This document shows positions 1 through 9,500 of a stretch of 22,735 nucleotides of DNA, piece after piece. The stretch is from a virus. Location of the stretch: the IMG/VR virus record IMGVR_UViG_3300030103_000510, positions 1-22,735 of that record; one strand, given 5' to 3'. The number at the start of each line of letters is the position of its first letter. The stretch's first letter is position 1. Below the pieces are notes generated by a model. That model did not search any database, was not told the origin of the DNA, and worked only from the letters and a program-made list of their open reading frames with translations. Both the position numbers and the translations under genes were made by a program.

Positions 1-1479
1 TGATTCACCTGTAGTATTACTAGATAAAGCGTTCATACCTACGCCAGTTATATTACTTGCTGTGGTATTAGCATCTACAGCATTAGCACCAACAGCTACA
101 TTATTAGCTCCAGTTGTGTTTGCTCCTAAAGATATATAGCCAACAGCAGTGTTGTTTTCTGCCGTAGTATTAGAACCCAAAGAGGCTCTACCTACTGCTG
201 TATTGAAATTAGCTGTAGTGTTGTCACCTAAAGCACTTTGTCCTATAGCTACGTTCATTCCACCTGTAGTCGTAGCACCAGCAGCATTAAAACCTAAAAC
301 TGTATTATTACTTCCTGTTGTACAAGCATCTAAAGCTGTTGCACCGACTGCTACGTTTGACGTTCCAGTTGTGTTTGCATTTAGGGCATTATAACCAACA
401 GCAGTATTATTAGAAGCATTACTATTATTATTTAAAGCATTTCTTCCAATAGCAGTGTTCTGAGCTCCAGTTGTATTAAGAAACATAGCAGCATAACCAA
501 CTACTGTATTGCCTGTTCCAGTACTATTGGTATTTGAAGCAAAAGTTCCAACAGCAGTATTCTGTGTTCCAGTTGTGTTTACAAATAATGATCTAGCACC
601 TACGGCTGTGTTATTGTCAGCTGTTGTGTTTGCACTTAAAGCATTTTCACCAATGGCAGTATTAAAATCACCTGTGGTGTTAGCATCTAATGAAAGTGAT
701 CCGACGGCAGTGTTACTAAATCCCTCGGTATTAGCACCTAAACTTTGATAACCTATACCTGTATTATTTTCAGCTGTAGTATTAGCATCTAACGCAAAAG
801 TTCCTACGGCTACGTTCTGTGCTCCAGTTGTGTTTGATGTTAAAGCAGCATGACCAACTGCAGTATTATTACTAGCAGTTGTGCTATTCAATAAGGCTTC
901 ATTACCTACTGCTGTATTTTGTTGACCAGTAGAATTTGTTCTTAAAGATTGACTTCCTACCGCTACGTTACTAGAACCAGTTGTTGTACCTCCCAATGAA
1001 TTCATACCAACGGCTACATTATTATTAGCTGTTGTATTAGCATCTAAAGCATTACTTCCCACCGCTACGTTTTGAGTACCAGTTGTATTCACAAGAAGTG
1101 CATCTCCACCTACAGCAGTATTATCATGTGCTGTAGTATTAGCTGACAATGCCATTCTTCCTATGGCAGTGTTTTTATTTCCTGTGGTACTAGCATCTAA
1201 AGCACCAAAACCTATCGCTGTATTATTAGAACCAGTTGTGTTAAGACCTAAAGCAAAAAAACCTGTAGCAGTATTATTTGATCCTGTCGTATTATCAAAA
1301 AGTGCTTCAGCACCTAAAGCTACATTATGGTCACCAGTAGTATTATCTTTTAAAGATTGGTTGCCAACAGCAACATTCTTTTCACCAGAAGTATTGGTTG
1401 TTAATGCTTCCTTACCAATAGCAGTATTATTTATACCAGTAACACCAGCATCTAAAGCATTTTCTCCAAGAACAGTGTT
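1..1479 (-). repeat. 29 tandem 51-bp coding repeats
   Basis: An exact 51-bp period, with no insertion or deletion, encodes 17-residue units starting with N-T/V-A-V/I-G. The first unit (NTVLGENAL...) has its Asn codon at 1477-1479; the 29th visible unit (ITGVGMNALSS...) ends at base 1, so the array probably continues outside the window. Conservation is strongest for the Asn, the AVG/AIG core, the A/S-L pair and NTTG/NTTA. The x positions vary freely. The DNA copies are diverged from one another, which indicates an old array under protein-level constraint. Confidence 0.9.
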
Positions 1480-2574
1480 ACCAGCAACAGAGTTTGCTCC
1501 TTTTCCTATGTTTACGCTGTTTATACTTGCATCAACAGTAAACGTAGCCTTTCCTGTGCTGTCAATTGTTAATCTTGTCGTAGGAGTAGCAGCACCATCA
1601 GCCGTTGTCTTAAACTCTAAACGACCTGGCATATCATTAGTTCCAGGTGTACCATCTACAAAACCCCTTATTTCTGCACCAGGACGATCTATATCATTAC
1701 CATCATCGCCATAAAAACCTAAAATCCCTAAAATATCGTCATCTTGTATAATTGCACCATTTCTAGTCTTCCCAAGAGCTAATACACAACCTCCATTATC
1801 ATTAGAAGTTCTTGTTATAGATAATCCACCAGTATTACCAACTTCTATTTGAAATTTTGAGAATTCTCCAGCAACACTTCTTGAGCTAGATGTTCCAACA
1901 AGCAGACGCTGTGAACTATCAACTCTTAATGCTTCATTACCGCCACTTTCAATAGAAACAGTATTAGCAGCAGGAAAACTTAGAAAGGTATCTGTATCAC
2001 CAGCGTGAATTACTTTTTCTGCAACGGTCAGATTACTTGTAGATGTAATAGCTCCAGTAACAGCTAACGTACCAGTTATATCAACACCAGTGTCAGCAGT
2101 TAATCTTGTTGTTCCTCCAGCAGCCAAGCTAACAGTATTCGTTCCACCAAATATTCCGCTATCGCTATCTCCAAAGTTTATAGCAGGTGCTGAATTAGAA
2201 CCATTAGGCATGGTCAATACACCTGTTAATGTGCTGCCAGATTTTGCTACATAGTTAGTATTTGATGTGGTACGTTCTGCAACTGTCACCGCATTTAATC
2301 CAGCAGGAGTTACAACCCTATTTGTAGCTGTTCCAGTTGTAGTCTCACTATTGGTAGCAAGTTCTGATATACCAGAAACCGATGTAGTAGCAGTAGGTGT
2401 TGATAAACTGCCAGGTCCAAATATCTTTACAACACTATTATCACTGGCTCGCATAAAGCCACCAATACTATTTATATTGGCATTTACCGCCAACTCTCCA
2501 ACTTCAGGAAGATCAGATGTTGTAGGAACTCTATCCTGTACAACACTGTTTTTTAATTTAATTCTTAAGGCCAT
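1..2574 (-). CDS. Tail fibre / adhesin with YadA-like 17-residue repeats, C-terminus beyond window
   Basis: Open reading frame from ATG at 2574 to base 1 without a stop: 858 codons, C-terminus missing. It probably forms a trimeric, beta-rich receptor-binding fibre at the tail tip; that role is inferred. Residues 1-50 (start MALRIKLKNSVV, then a DLPEVGELAVN motif) resemble the N-terminal attachment part of cyanophage fibres as I recall them. Residues about 60-120 carry SGISELATNSET and YVAKSGSTLTG motifs common in phage fibres. Residues 130-345 hold motifs such as GDSDSGIFGG and ALRVDSSQRLLVG. From residue 366 the protein is 29 consecutive 17-residue units with consensus N-T/V-A-V/I-G-x-x-A/S-L-x-x-N-T-T-G/A-x-x, like Hep_Hag/YadA head repeats. 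It is the last gene visible, following another fibre gene after 56 bases. No good Shine-Dalgarno precedes the ATG. The frame was checked: residues 1-365 plus 29 x 17 equal the 858 codons exactly. Confidence 0.88.
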   Translation of the reverse strand, partial: MALRIKLKNSVVQDRVPTTSDLPEVGELAVNANINSIGGFMRASDNSVVKIFGPGSLSTPTATTSVSGISELATNSETTTGTATNRVVTPAGLNAVTVAERTTSNTNYVAKSGSTLTGVLTMPNGSNSAPAINFGDSDSGIFGGTNTVSLAAGGTTRLTADTGVDITGTLAVTGAITSTSNLTVAEKVIHAGDTDTFLSFPAANTVSIESGGNEALRVDSSQRLLVGTSSSRSVAGEFSKFQIEVGNTGGLSITRTSNDNGGCVLALGKTRNGAIIQDDDILGILGFYGDDGNDIDRPGAEIRGFVDGTPGTNDMPGRLEFKTTADGAATPTTRLTIDSTGKATFTVDASINSVNIGKGANSVAGNTVLGENALDAGVTGINNTAIGKEALTTNTSGEKNVAVGNQSLKDNTTGDHNVALGAEALFDNTTGSNNTATGFFALGLNTTGSNNTAIGFGALDASTTGNKNTAIGRMALSANTTAHDNTAVGGDALLVNTTGTQNVAVGSNALDANTTANNNVAVGMNSLGGTTTGSSNVAVGSQSLRTNSTGQQNTAVGNEALLNSTTASNNTAVGHAALTSNTTGAQNVAVGTFALDANTTAENNTGIGYQSLGANTEGFSNTAVGSLSLDANTTGDFNTAIGENALSANTTADNNTAVGARSLFVNTTGTQNTAVGTFASNTNSTGTGNTVVGYAAMFLNTTGAQNTAIGRNALNNNSNASNNTAVGYNALNANTTGTSNVAVGATALDACTTGSNNTVLGFNAAGATTTGGMNVAIGQSALGDNTTANFNTAVGRASLGSNTTAENNTAVGYISLGANTTGANNVAVGANAVDANTTASNITGVGMNALSSNTTGES

Positions 2575-2588
2575 AGCTTATACAAGCA

Positions 2589-2611
2589 TAAAAATCGCCC
2601 ATATACATGGG
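2589..2611 (-). terminator. Weak terminator-like hairpin between the two fibre genes
   Basis: On the minus strand CCCAT-GTAT-ATGGG (2611-2598) forms a 5-bp stem with a 4-base loop, followed after CGA by five T residues. It lies 20 bases after the stop of the 702-residue fibre gene. The stem is short, so it may be a leaky terminator or only a spacer structure. A second small hairpin, GCTT-GTAT-AAGC (2587-2576), with the same loop sequence, sits directly before the ATG of the next gene. Confidence 0.35.
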
Positions 2612-2630
2612 ATAACCTTATATTACCTTA

Positions 2631-4739
2631 CTAAAAAGTTCCTGCTGCTATAACTTGAACATTTGCAAACTGTCCAGCAGATGAAAACTGTAATAAATTA
2701 CCCTCGACAGGACTACTGACAGTGACATCTGATAAGTCATTAAGACTTGAAACACTTCCAGGACCAGACAAGGTATCAATTCTATCCCAGTCATCAGCAC
2801 CCATACATAAGCACCAATCTCCTGCATCAAATGATGTGGAAGGAACAACAGCCGTGCCATTACCAGGTGTAACACATACAAAATATGCACCTGTAAGTGT
2901 TGTGGTACCTGCTGGTATTGCATTGCCAACAGTAAATCCTGCTGACGTACCAAAAGAAGTCAACGTTACAATCGTTCCATTTGTAGCGTTAAAAGTACCG
3001 CAGAATCTTAAGTTCTCTTCTGATAATCGTCCGAAACCAACAGAGAAGAAACTGTTACCGTTAAATATTCTTAACTGTCCTGTTGATTCCTGTAACCAGA
3101 AGACACCAGTTGGTAAGTCTGATATATCGGGTGATGCTTCCTGTATGAAACCAGTGGACAGGTTAGCAAGCTTATCCATTGTTATGGAGTCGTTGGCAAG
3201 GAAGTTAGTTCCAAACGTACCAGTCGTAATCTTGGTTGTAGCCAAATTAGGTATATCAGAAGCAGCTAGAGTTGAACTTCCTGTAATTATTCCCTTTGCA
3301 CTGACAGTAACTTTTATATGAGTACCAGCAGTAACACCACTATCTGCTATAGATAAAACACCATTACCATCCACTGTCAGAGGAGCAGAACCTGTAGGTA
3401 TAACAACAGCACCTTTAGCTGAAGTTGTTGCCACTGGTAAATCAGAACCCTGCAAGGCAGCAGTAGCAGTGATTAATCCCTGATTATTAAATGTAATGCC
3501 AGATCTAGTCGTTCCAGTAACACTATTATTTATTGATAATGCACCTAAGTTTGTAACTGCCAAACCACCTGATGATGGAACGCTTACCGCACCAACCGCA
3601 GAAGTTGTAGCTTCAGGTAAATCACTTGCAACTAATGCTGCTGTAGCTGTAATCAATCCTTCATTATTATATGTAATACCATTTCTTGCAGACGCTCCAC
3701 CAGTTACTGCATTATTTATTCCTAAATTACCTGATGCTACATTTAATGACCTATCAAGATTAGAAGTATTTAATTTAGTTGCTGTAACAGATCCATCTGT
3801 AAGTTTTGTACCTGAGACACCTGAGATTTTACCGTCAGTAACAGCAGAGTTAGCAATAGCAGCAGTATCAACAGCATTATCAGCTAATTCGCTGGAACCA
3901 ATCGCATTAGCAGCAATCTGTGTAGCAGTGATAGTATCATCATCAATCTTGGCAGCAGTGACAGCATTGGCAGCTAATTTATCTGTAGTAACATTTAAGT
4001 TTAAGATCTTTGCAGTCGTTACAGCATTAGAAGCAATAGCTGCACTATCCACTGCGTTATCAGCAAGTTCAGAAGCTCCAATGGCATTAGCAGCAATATT
4101 ACCAGCAGTGATCGTATCTGATGCAATCTTTGCTCCTGTAATTGCAGTATTAGCAATGGCAGCCGTATCCACTGCATTATCTGCTAACTCATTGGCAGTA
4201 ACTGCATTATTAGCAATTTGAGTAGAGGTGACAGAAGCAGAAGTAAGTTTCGCTCCAGGTATATCTCCATTACTAAAATTAGTTTTGGCAAAGGTAACAG
4301 CACTATCAGCTATCTTTGCAGTTGTAACTGCTGTATCTGCTAATTTACCTGTTGTTACGTTTAGGTTTGTTATTGCTGCTGTATCTACCGCATTATCTGC
4401 AAGCTCACTAGAACCTATTGCATTTGCTGCTATTTGTGTAGCTGTTATTGTATCATTTGCTAATTTCGTTCCAGTTATAGTCGCATCTGTAATCTTTACG
4501 TTTGTTACGGCATTATCAGCCAAAGAAGCTGTGATAATCTGTCCTGCTGTTAACGGATAACTAAGTGCTGTTGCAGGTATTGATGCAGCATCCACCAATC
4601 CAAATGCACCCTGTACTAAGTTTTTTGCTGTTATCTTCTTTGTTTCAGTAGCACTTACATCTGCAACTGCAATAGGATCTGTTGCCTGTAAACTAGCTGA
4701 ACCTAACTCAGGTAGTTGTGTAATTTGTAGATCAGCCAT
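2631..4739 (-). CDS. Tail fibre protein with strict 10-residue repeats
   Basis: 702 residues, ATG at 4739. Probably a long trimeric tail fibre. Residues 1-45 (MADLQITQLPELG..., ...TKKITAKNLVQG) match the kind of N-terminal attachment segment seen in cyanophage fibres (ISELP... followed by TKKIT..NL), from memory. Residues about 65-325 are a nearly uninterrupted decapeptide repeat of the form V/I-T-x-x-K/Q/E-I/L-A-D/N-x-A. Residues about 349-500 hold three related modules with GITYNNEGLITA and DLPxATTSAxGAV motifs, the third diverged. The C-terminus (from about 540) has VFWLQESTGQLRIFNG, a Cys-containing globular stretch (LRFCGTF, CVTPG, WCLCMG) and SLNDLSDVTVSSP, as in proteins where beta-solenoid shafts end in a tip domain. 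It follows the tube-like gene 4775-5635 after 35 bases. No clear ribosome binding site. Confidence 0.85.
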   Translation of the reverse strand: MADLQITQLPELGSASLQATDPIAVADVSATETKKITAKNLVQGAFGLVDAASIPATALSYPLTAGQIITASLADNAVTNVKITDATITGTKLANDTITATQIAANAIGSSELADNAVDTAAITNLNVTTGKLADTAVTTAKIADSAVTFAKTNFSNGDIPGAKLTSASVTSTQIANNAVTANELADNAVDTAAIANTAITGAKIASDTITAGNIAANAIGASELADNAVDSAAIASNAVTTAKILNLNVTTDKLAANAVTAAKIDDDTITATQIAANAIGSSELADNAVDTAAIANSAVTDGKISGVSGTKLTDGSVTATKLNTSNLDRSLNVASGNLGINNAVTGGASARNGITYNNEGLITATAALVASDLPEATTSAVGAVSVPSSGGLAVTNLGALSINNSVTGTTRSGITFNNQGLITATAALQGSDLPVATTSAKGAVVIPTGSAPLTVDGNGVLSIADSGVTAGTHIKVTVSAKGIITGSSTLAASDIPNLATTKITTGTFGTNFLANDSITMDKLANLSTGFIQEASPDISDLPTGVFWLQESTGQLRIFNGNSFFSVGFGRLSEENLRFCGTFNATNGTIVTLTSFGTSAGFTVGNAIPAGTTTLTGAYFVCVTPGNGTAVVPSTSFDAGDWCLCMGADDWDRIDTLSGPGSVSSLNDLSDVTVSSPVEGNLLQFSSAGQFANVQVIAAGTF
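3765..4547 (-). repeat. 30-bp coding repeats (decapeptide array)
   Basis: About 26 consecutive decamers in the 702-residue fibre. Typical units are ITATQIAANA, IGSSELADNA, VDTAAIANTA and VTTAKIADSA. Whole 40-residue blocks recur almost verbatim (TITATQIAANAIGSSELADN occurs twice, around residues 98-117 and 269-288), indicating duplication of multi-unit blocks. One interruption near residues 151-163 (AKTNFSNGDIPG) breaks the phase. Confidence 0.8.
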
Positions 4740-4774
4740 GTTAGATAGTCTTTAAGTACATCATAAATCTCTAT

Positions 4775-5635
4775 TTAAGGATCTTCAAGTAAAATACCAT
4801 CACCATCCTCTTGCAAGATTTTATCACTACTCTCTAATAATAAGAATGAAGGTGGAACTCCATTATGTAACCTAATCTCTCCATTTGTTACAAATTCTAT
4901 TCTTGCTTCAACAATCCCAACAGCAGGTACTGATACTGCAACATTAGTCACTACACAATTTGATTGATACCAGACACTATTAGTGCTTTGTGATGGGTCG
5001 TGATAAACATAAAATCTACCTTCAAAGTCTGATCCCTGTTGCATACGAACCAATAATTGACTTAGGTAAACAGGAAATTCTGGACTTGCAAAATCTTCTG
5101 TATCTAACTGAAAGTTTCTATGCTGCCATATTGTTTGTATTGTTCCCTGCCCAGAAATAAGGCCATTCTCATATTGCTGTCTAAATTCTTCTCCTAAGTT
5201 TGTTACATCAACAGTATCTCTTGTAGTTGTAATTTCAAATTCAGTGATCTTAGCTAATGGTCTAAATCTTGTATTTCTTGTCCTGATTAAAATATCTTTT
5301 TTTGATGAAGGTGCTGTAAGGGTTAACGCTCCAGAAACTTCTCCTGCCAAGGCAGCCGCAAAGGTGTCATATAACTTGATACCTCCCATATCATCTATAT
5401 GAATATATTTACGAAGATCAGGAAAACTATGCTCAGATAATAATTCTAAATTAGTTTTATCTACTGTCTCTATTTCTATCTGATCTCCTGTAATTAAAGA
5501 ACCTGCTGCATTATCTACAGAAAATCTTTTCTTTGTTGTATTCACATCAGCAGGATCTAATGATGTCGCTAAATCTGAATTTAACGCATCACGTTTTAAT
5601 TCTATAAAACCTGTAGATCCAAAATATATAGCCAT
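4775..5635 (-). CDS. Tail tube-fold protein, paralogue of the major tail protein (with insert domain)
   Basis: 286 residues, ATG directly after the TAA of the upstream gene. The segment around residues 130-175 (EFEITTTRDTVDVTNLGEEF, then a gly-rich G-Q-G-T-I-Q-T-I strand) lines up with WTFEITRDEIDVTTIGG and GSGSATVYM in the presumed major tail protein at 14351-15121. Both have an extra N-terminal beta-rich domain (about residues 35-115 here, containing TGDQIEIETVD). The region after it (GRFYVYHDP ... VVTNVAVSVPAVGIVEARIEF) matches the last strands of the same fold. The C-terminus carries a small duplicated motif, ILQEDGDGILLED. Its position after the tip genes and before the fibres argues for a tip, fibre-adaptor or tube-decorating role rather than the main tube. 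The assignment is by visual alignment only. Confidence 0.6.
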   Translation of the reverse strand: MAIYFGSTGFIELKRDALNSDLATSLDPADVNTTKKRFSVDNAAGSLITGDQIEIETVDKTNLELLSEHSFPDLRKYIHIDDMGGIKLYDTFAAALAGEVSGALTLTAPSSKKDILIRTRNTRFRPLAKITEFEITTTRDTVDVTNLGEEFRQQYENGLISGQGTIQTIWQHRNFQLDTEDFASPEFPVYLSQLLVRMQQGSDFEGRFYVYHDPSQSTNSVWYQSNCVVTNVAVSVPAVGIVEARIEFVTNGEIRLHNGVPPSFLLLESSDKILQEDGDGILLEDP

Positions 5636-6091
5636 TTATAAAGCAAGGCCAGTAGGTGCTCCATTAACTTCAAAGTTTACATCTGCTGCTACAACTTCCC
5701 CTACACTACTAGTCATCGTCATACTTGTAGGCTGTGCTGCAAACTGTATAAATCTACCATTTGTAGAACCATCTTTAATATTTAATTTAAAAGTTAAATT
5801 TTTAGAGCTTTCTGAATTAGTACCATCTCCAGCAGAACTACCAGTTTTTATCATACCGTTGATAAGAGTGCTTAACGCTCCAGATCCTCCACCAGCAGTG
5901 TCCTGGTAATAGTAAATACTTGCATTACCTGTATAACTTCTTATTCCTGGAATAATAGTTCTATCAGTATCTTCCAAAGATACAGTTTCCAATATTGCTT
6001 GATTGAAAGTGAAAGACCATGATCTGACTTTGGCAACCTTTGTACCATCTATCAGTAATTCACCTTCTTTACCAGAATAAAAGCCAGACAT
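5636..6091 (-). CDS. Tail tube-fold protein, short paralogue
   Basis: 151 residues, ATG at 6091. It starts MSGFYSGKEGELLIDGTKVA, followed by VRSWSFTFNQAILETVSLED (cf. WTFEITRDEIDVTTI in the major tail protein), YTGNASIYYYQD (cf. GSGSATVYMTDED) and a C-terminal GRFIQFAAQPTSMTMTSSVG plus a VNFEVNG strand (cf. SRFISFDATLTSAGF and VNVEFRPSAQ). This is the minimal tube-protein architecture without the insert domain. Its TAA is immediately followed by the ATG of the third tube-like gene, so the two are probably made together. Which of the three paralogues builds the main tube cannot be settled from sequence alone; position favours the copy upstream of the chaperones. Confidence 0.6.
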   Translation of the reverse strand: MSGFYSGKEGELLIDGTKVAKVRSWSFTFNQAILETVSLEDTDRTIIPGIRSYTGNASIYYYQDTAGGGSGALSTLINGMIKTGSSAGDGTNSESSKNLTFKLNIKDGSTNGRFIQFAAQPTSMTMTSSVGEVVAADVNFEVNGAPTGLAL

Positions 6092-6117
6092 CGTTTTAAG
6101 TAAATTTTAAATTCATT

Positions 6118-6534
6118 CTAATCCCCATCAAGGCATGCGACAAATTTACATTGCACATTAGAAATGCCAGGTCTGACACTTGTAACTGTAGGAGGACCAT
6201 CAAATCTATATCTTAACTTAACTCCAGAATTATCAGCCTCTGCTTTTTTAAAAATTAAATTATTATTATCAATTCCTGCTAAAGCATTTGAAGATGCAAA
6301 AGAAATATAATCATACACACTGTTTACGGTGTCATATAGATCCAAGATTTCATTTGCCTGTGAATCTGTAATATTAGAAAAACCTAACGATAATTTTGCA
6401 TCTGTCTTTTTATTTCCATATCTGATAACACTTTTAGCACCATTCTGTGCAACAAACTCTGTCTGAGGATACGATCCAGGAGTATAACTTCTGGACGCTG
6501 GTTTGATATTAGGAAAAGGACGTACAGTAGCCAT
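6118..6534 (-). CDS. Minor tail tip protein, lambda gpM-like
   Basis: 138 residues, ATG at 6534, six bases after the stop of the big tip protein. It reads FPNIKPASRSYTPGSYPQTE, then an NG-x-x-x-x-IRYG motif, L-S-L-G-F-SNIT, a helix-like ILDLYDTVNSVYDYISF, and a C-terminal RYRFDGPPTVTSVRPG. The layout of N-terminal strands, an NITD...ILDLYD helix and a C-terminal strand set fits the phage minor tail protein M family (lambda gpM, Pfam Phage_min_tail), by recollection and not by search. In lambda gpM is encoded before the tip genes; here the gene lies after the gpJ-like gene. A role in connecting tube and tip is inferred. Confidence 0.55.
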   Translation of the reverse strand: MATVRPFPNIKPASRSYTPGSYPQTEFVAQNGAKSVIRYGNKKTDAKLSLGFSNITDSQANEILDLYDTVNSVYDYISFASSNALAGIDNNNLIFKKAEADNSGVKLRYRFDGPPTVTSVRPGISNVQCKFVACLDGD

Positions 6535-6540
6535 AATTAT

Positions 6541-9500
6541 TTATAGGATTGATACTATGTCAGTTGGTGTGTAATTCATTATTGCAAGTGTACCATCTGC
6601 ATTTAAAGGAGCATAACTTCCAGAAATATTAATTAAACCATCTTCTCCATAAGATATAGCCTCAATCTTATAAACACGATCTGATACTGAATTATCTGGA
6701 ACGGTAAATACACAACCTCTAAATCTTGAAGCTGCTTTACCATCTGTTATTTCTATTGCCACAACATCTGAAACAGAGGTATCTCCAGGTTTCCAAAACA
6801 TTATTTGCGTACCATTTGTTACATTAACCTGTGATTGAATCTCACCATCCTGTGTTATGACTCCATTAGCAAAACGATTGGTATGAGTAGCTTCTGAATG
6901 TAATCTTATATAATCTCCTGGAGCTAAATGCATTGCAGCCTGTGGTGTTGTATCAAAAGTAATACCATGATCCACCTTGTTTCTAACTTTCAACGCATAA
7001 TCTAAAAATACTTGTGCGTGTGTTGCACTCGTACAGAAGATAGACATATCAAAGCTTTCTCTTGGATCATTATCTGATGTACTGATTAATTTACGATTAA
7101 CGACTTTAGTCTCAGCAAAACCATTTTCAGTTTCATGCCTATATGAAGCAAAACCCCTGAAATCCTGTCTTTCTTCTGCACTTAAAAAACTAACCTGTAA
7201 ATTTTTTGTATTACCATCAGTAAACAAAGCTTTTATAAATGGTTTTTGTGTTGGATCTATTAGAAATGTTTCTGGGTTAAAAGGTACAGAAGGAAACAGA
7301 GAAAATCTACCACCTAATACTGTGAAATCTAATAAACAGTATTGTGCATTTTGAAAGATAAACTCTCGTAAATTCTTTTCTTCAACTATGACACCATCCC
7401 AGAATAATTTATTTGCTTTACAGAATTGTGAAGCTATCTTCATTCTGTCTTCATCAACAGATCTCGCACCAATTAAATCTCCAGCACCGATCAAGGGATC
7501 AGTTAACAGGGAAAAGACAATATCAGGAAATAAATTAGTTGATCCTATCGTTCCATCTATAAGATTTTTAATATGTAATCCTTCTTTAAAATATGCAGAT
7601 AATTGACTAAAACTTGAAAATTCTTTACTGCTGTTTATTCTTATACCTGATACTGTCAGATCTTTATAATTCATAAAATTACCAGCACCCTTTACCTGCT
7701 CATTTACATAAACAATTTCATGTTCGGGTTCTTCCATGTGACTTGGAACTTCTGCTTCAAAACTAATAAAATCAGCAATTGCACCATAAGGTAATAAATT
7801 TCTATTTCTTACTGCATCACCAATTTCATTATCAGGCCAAGGATCTGTAACAAAAGCCTGACCACTAATCAAAGTCTGTATGTTATCAAAACCAGCAAAG
7901 GACTGACCTCCACCAGATACAGCAGGAACATTCACAGTAGATTCAAATGTATAACCAGAACCAGGATCTGTAAGAAACCACGCAGCAGCACCTGTATTAA
8001 ATAATTGTATAGTTACTTTTGCACCAGAACCAGAACCACGAGAAGTTATTAACTCTACATTCTCACTTGTATGTACAATAGATGACCCAGAGGGTAATAA
8101 AGTCTGTCTTTTTATAACATAAAGATCACCAAAGCCACCCATAAAATCATCGCTAAAACTTTCTTTTCTTTCCCCTAGTATGTATCTAACTAAATCAGAT
8201 TCATAATAAATAATGTCATCCAAATTACCTCCCCAACTGACTTCTCCTAAATATTTTCCATCATAATGAAAATAAAAAACGTATTCTATAAAAGCCCAAC
8301 TAGAAACGAAAAAACGGGGAGTACCTGTAGAATACTTTTCATCGGTAGTTGTCCAAGTATTATTGTTATCATTAATAAAACCAGTGCTATTAACAGCCAA
8401 ACCTGTTAATTCTGTCGCAGTGTCAGGAACTTGACCCAAGTACCATTCACTGTTAGAAACATCTCCACCTGTTAGAACTACATCAAAACCTGCATACCTT
8501 ATACCAAACTCACCGCTTGTATCCTGTTGCAATGGAGCGTTTGATCTTAATAAACGTATGCGACTATTTTTATTATCAATAAAACTTCTTTTTATTTCAT
8601 TCCCTGGATAAGGTATAAACCTAAATTCATATTGACTTTTAGGATGATTAATTCTTATGAAATTATATTGAAACTGTGGTGTTCTACCTTTGATAGCAAA
8701 AGGCTTACCATTATCTATTGTTACAAAATCATCAGTAGTATTAGCTTTTCTTGCCTGTAATCTGAAGAAGCTATATCTGGAAACATACTTATTTAACGGA
8801 CCAAGGCCAATGTTACCATTATCATTCTGATAACTTTTTAAAGTGCCAGAAGGATTGCTATAACTTAAACCTCCAGGATGACTATTGACATTAGGAAAAC
8901 CAGTTATCTGTTTGAAAACTTTTGACTTCAACCCTATCTCTGTAACATCACAATCTCTATTATTTGTAATCGAAGCAACAGCAACTCTCTGTAAAGTATT
9001 TAATTCCCAAGGAGCATGAGTACTTCTAAAACCATCATTCGTACCACGAATCTCTAATTCAGAAGTTGAATCAGCACCTATATCTGTAATCTTAAAATCA
9101 AAATTCTTTAGTGTACCTTCTGCCCATAATCTTTCCTGTTGTATTTCAGTACATATAGCTAAAGCAGATCCAATCATATATGATTCACCGATAGAAATAT
9201 TGTCATCAATACGTTCTCTATCAGAATCAACTGCTGTTTTCACATCCTGCAAACCCCAAGGATTAAAATCTCCTGGTACGTCATCTACAGGATTCATATC
9301 ATTGATTGTATATCTAACCTTATCTCCTTTTGACAGAGTAATACGTCCAGTCTTTACCTGTCCTTGATGCTCTTCAAATCCTGCATATCTAGGATAATAT
9401 TTAGCAATTTTTCTTCTTTTTTTATCAATATCACTTTTATTACTTGCATCTTTACCTTTAAGGATTAATTCATAAGATAACTGATAACGCATCTGATTTG

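Noticed and set aside
1-1479. CRISPR array
   Set aside because: The repeats are contiguous 51-bp coding units without spacers and stay in one open frame.
149-1714. Long plus-strand frames (149-394, 509-748, 1163-1714)
   Set aside because: They are antisense shadows of the 51-bp repeat array; their own Val/Pro/Ala-rich periodicity follows from the repeat on the other strand.
2648-2953. Minus-strand 101-residue frame inside the 702-residue fibre gene
   Set aside because: Fully inside a strong gene in another frame, His/Leu-rich composition without recognisable motif.
2267-4560. Plus-strand frames opposite the two fibre genes (2267-2653, 2722-3321, 3496-4221, 4228-4560)
   Set aside because: Low-complexity antisense of the decapeptide and fibre repeats, no start signals, opposite to a continuous well-supported gene.
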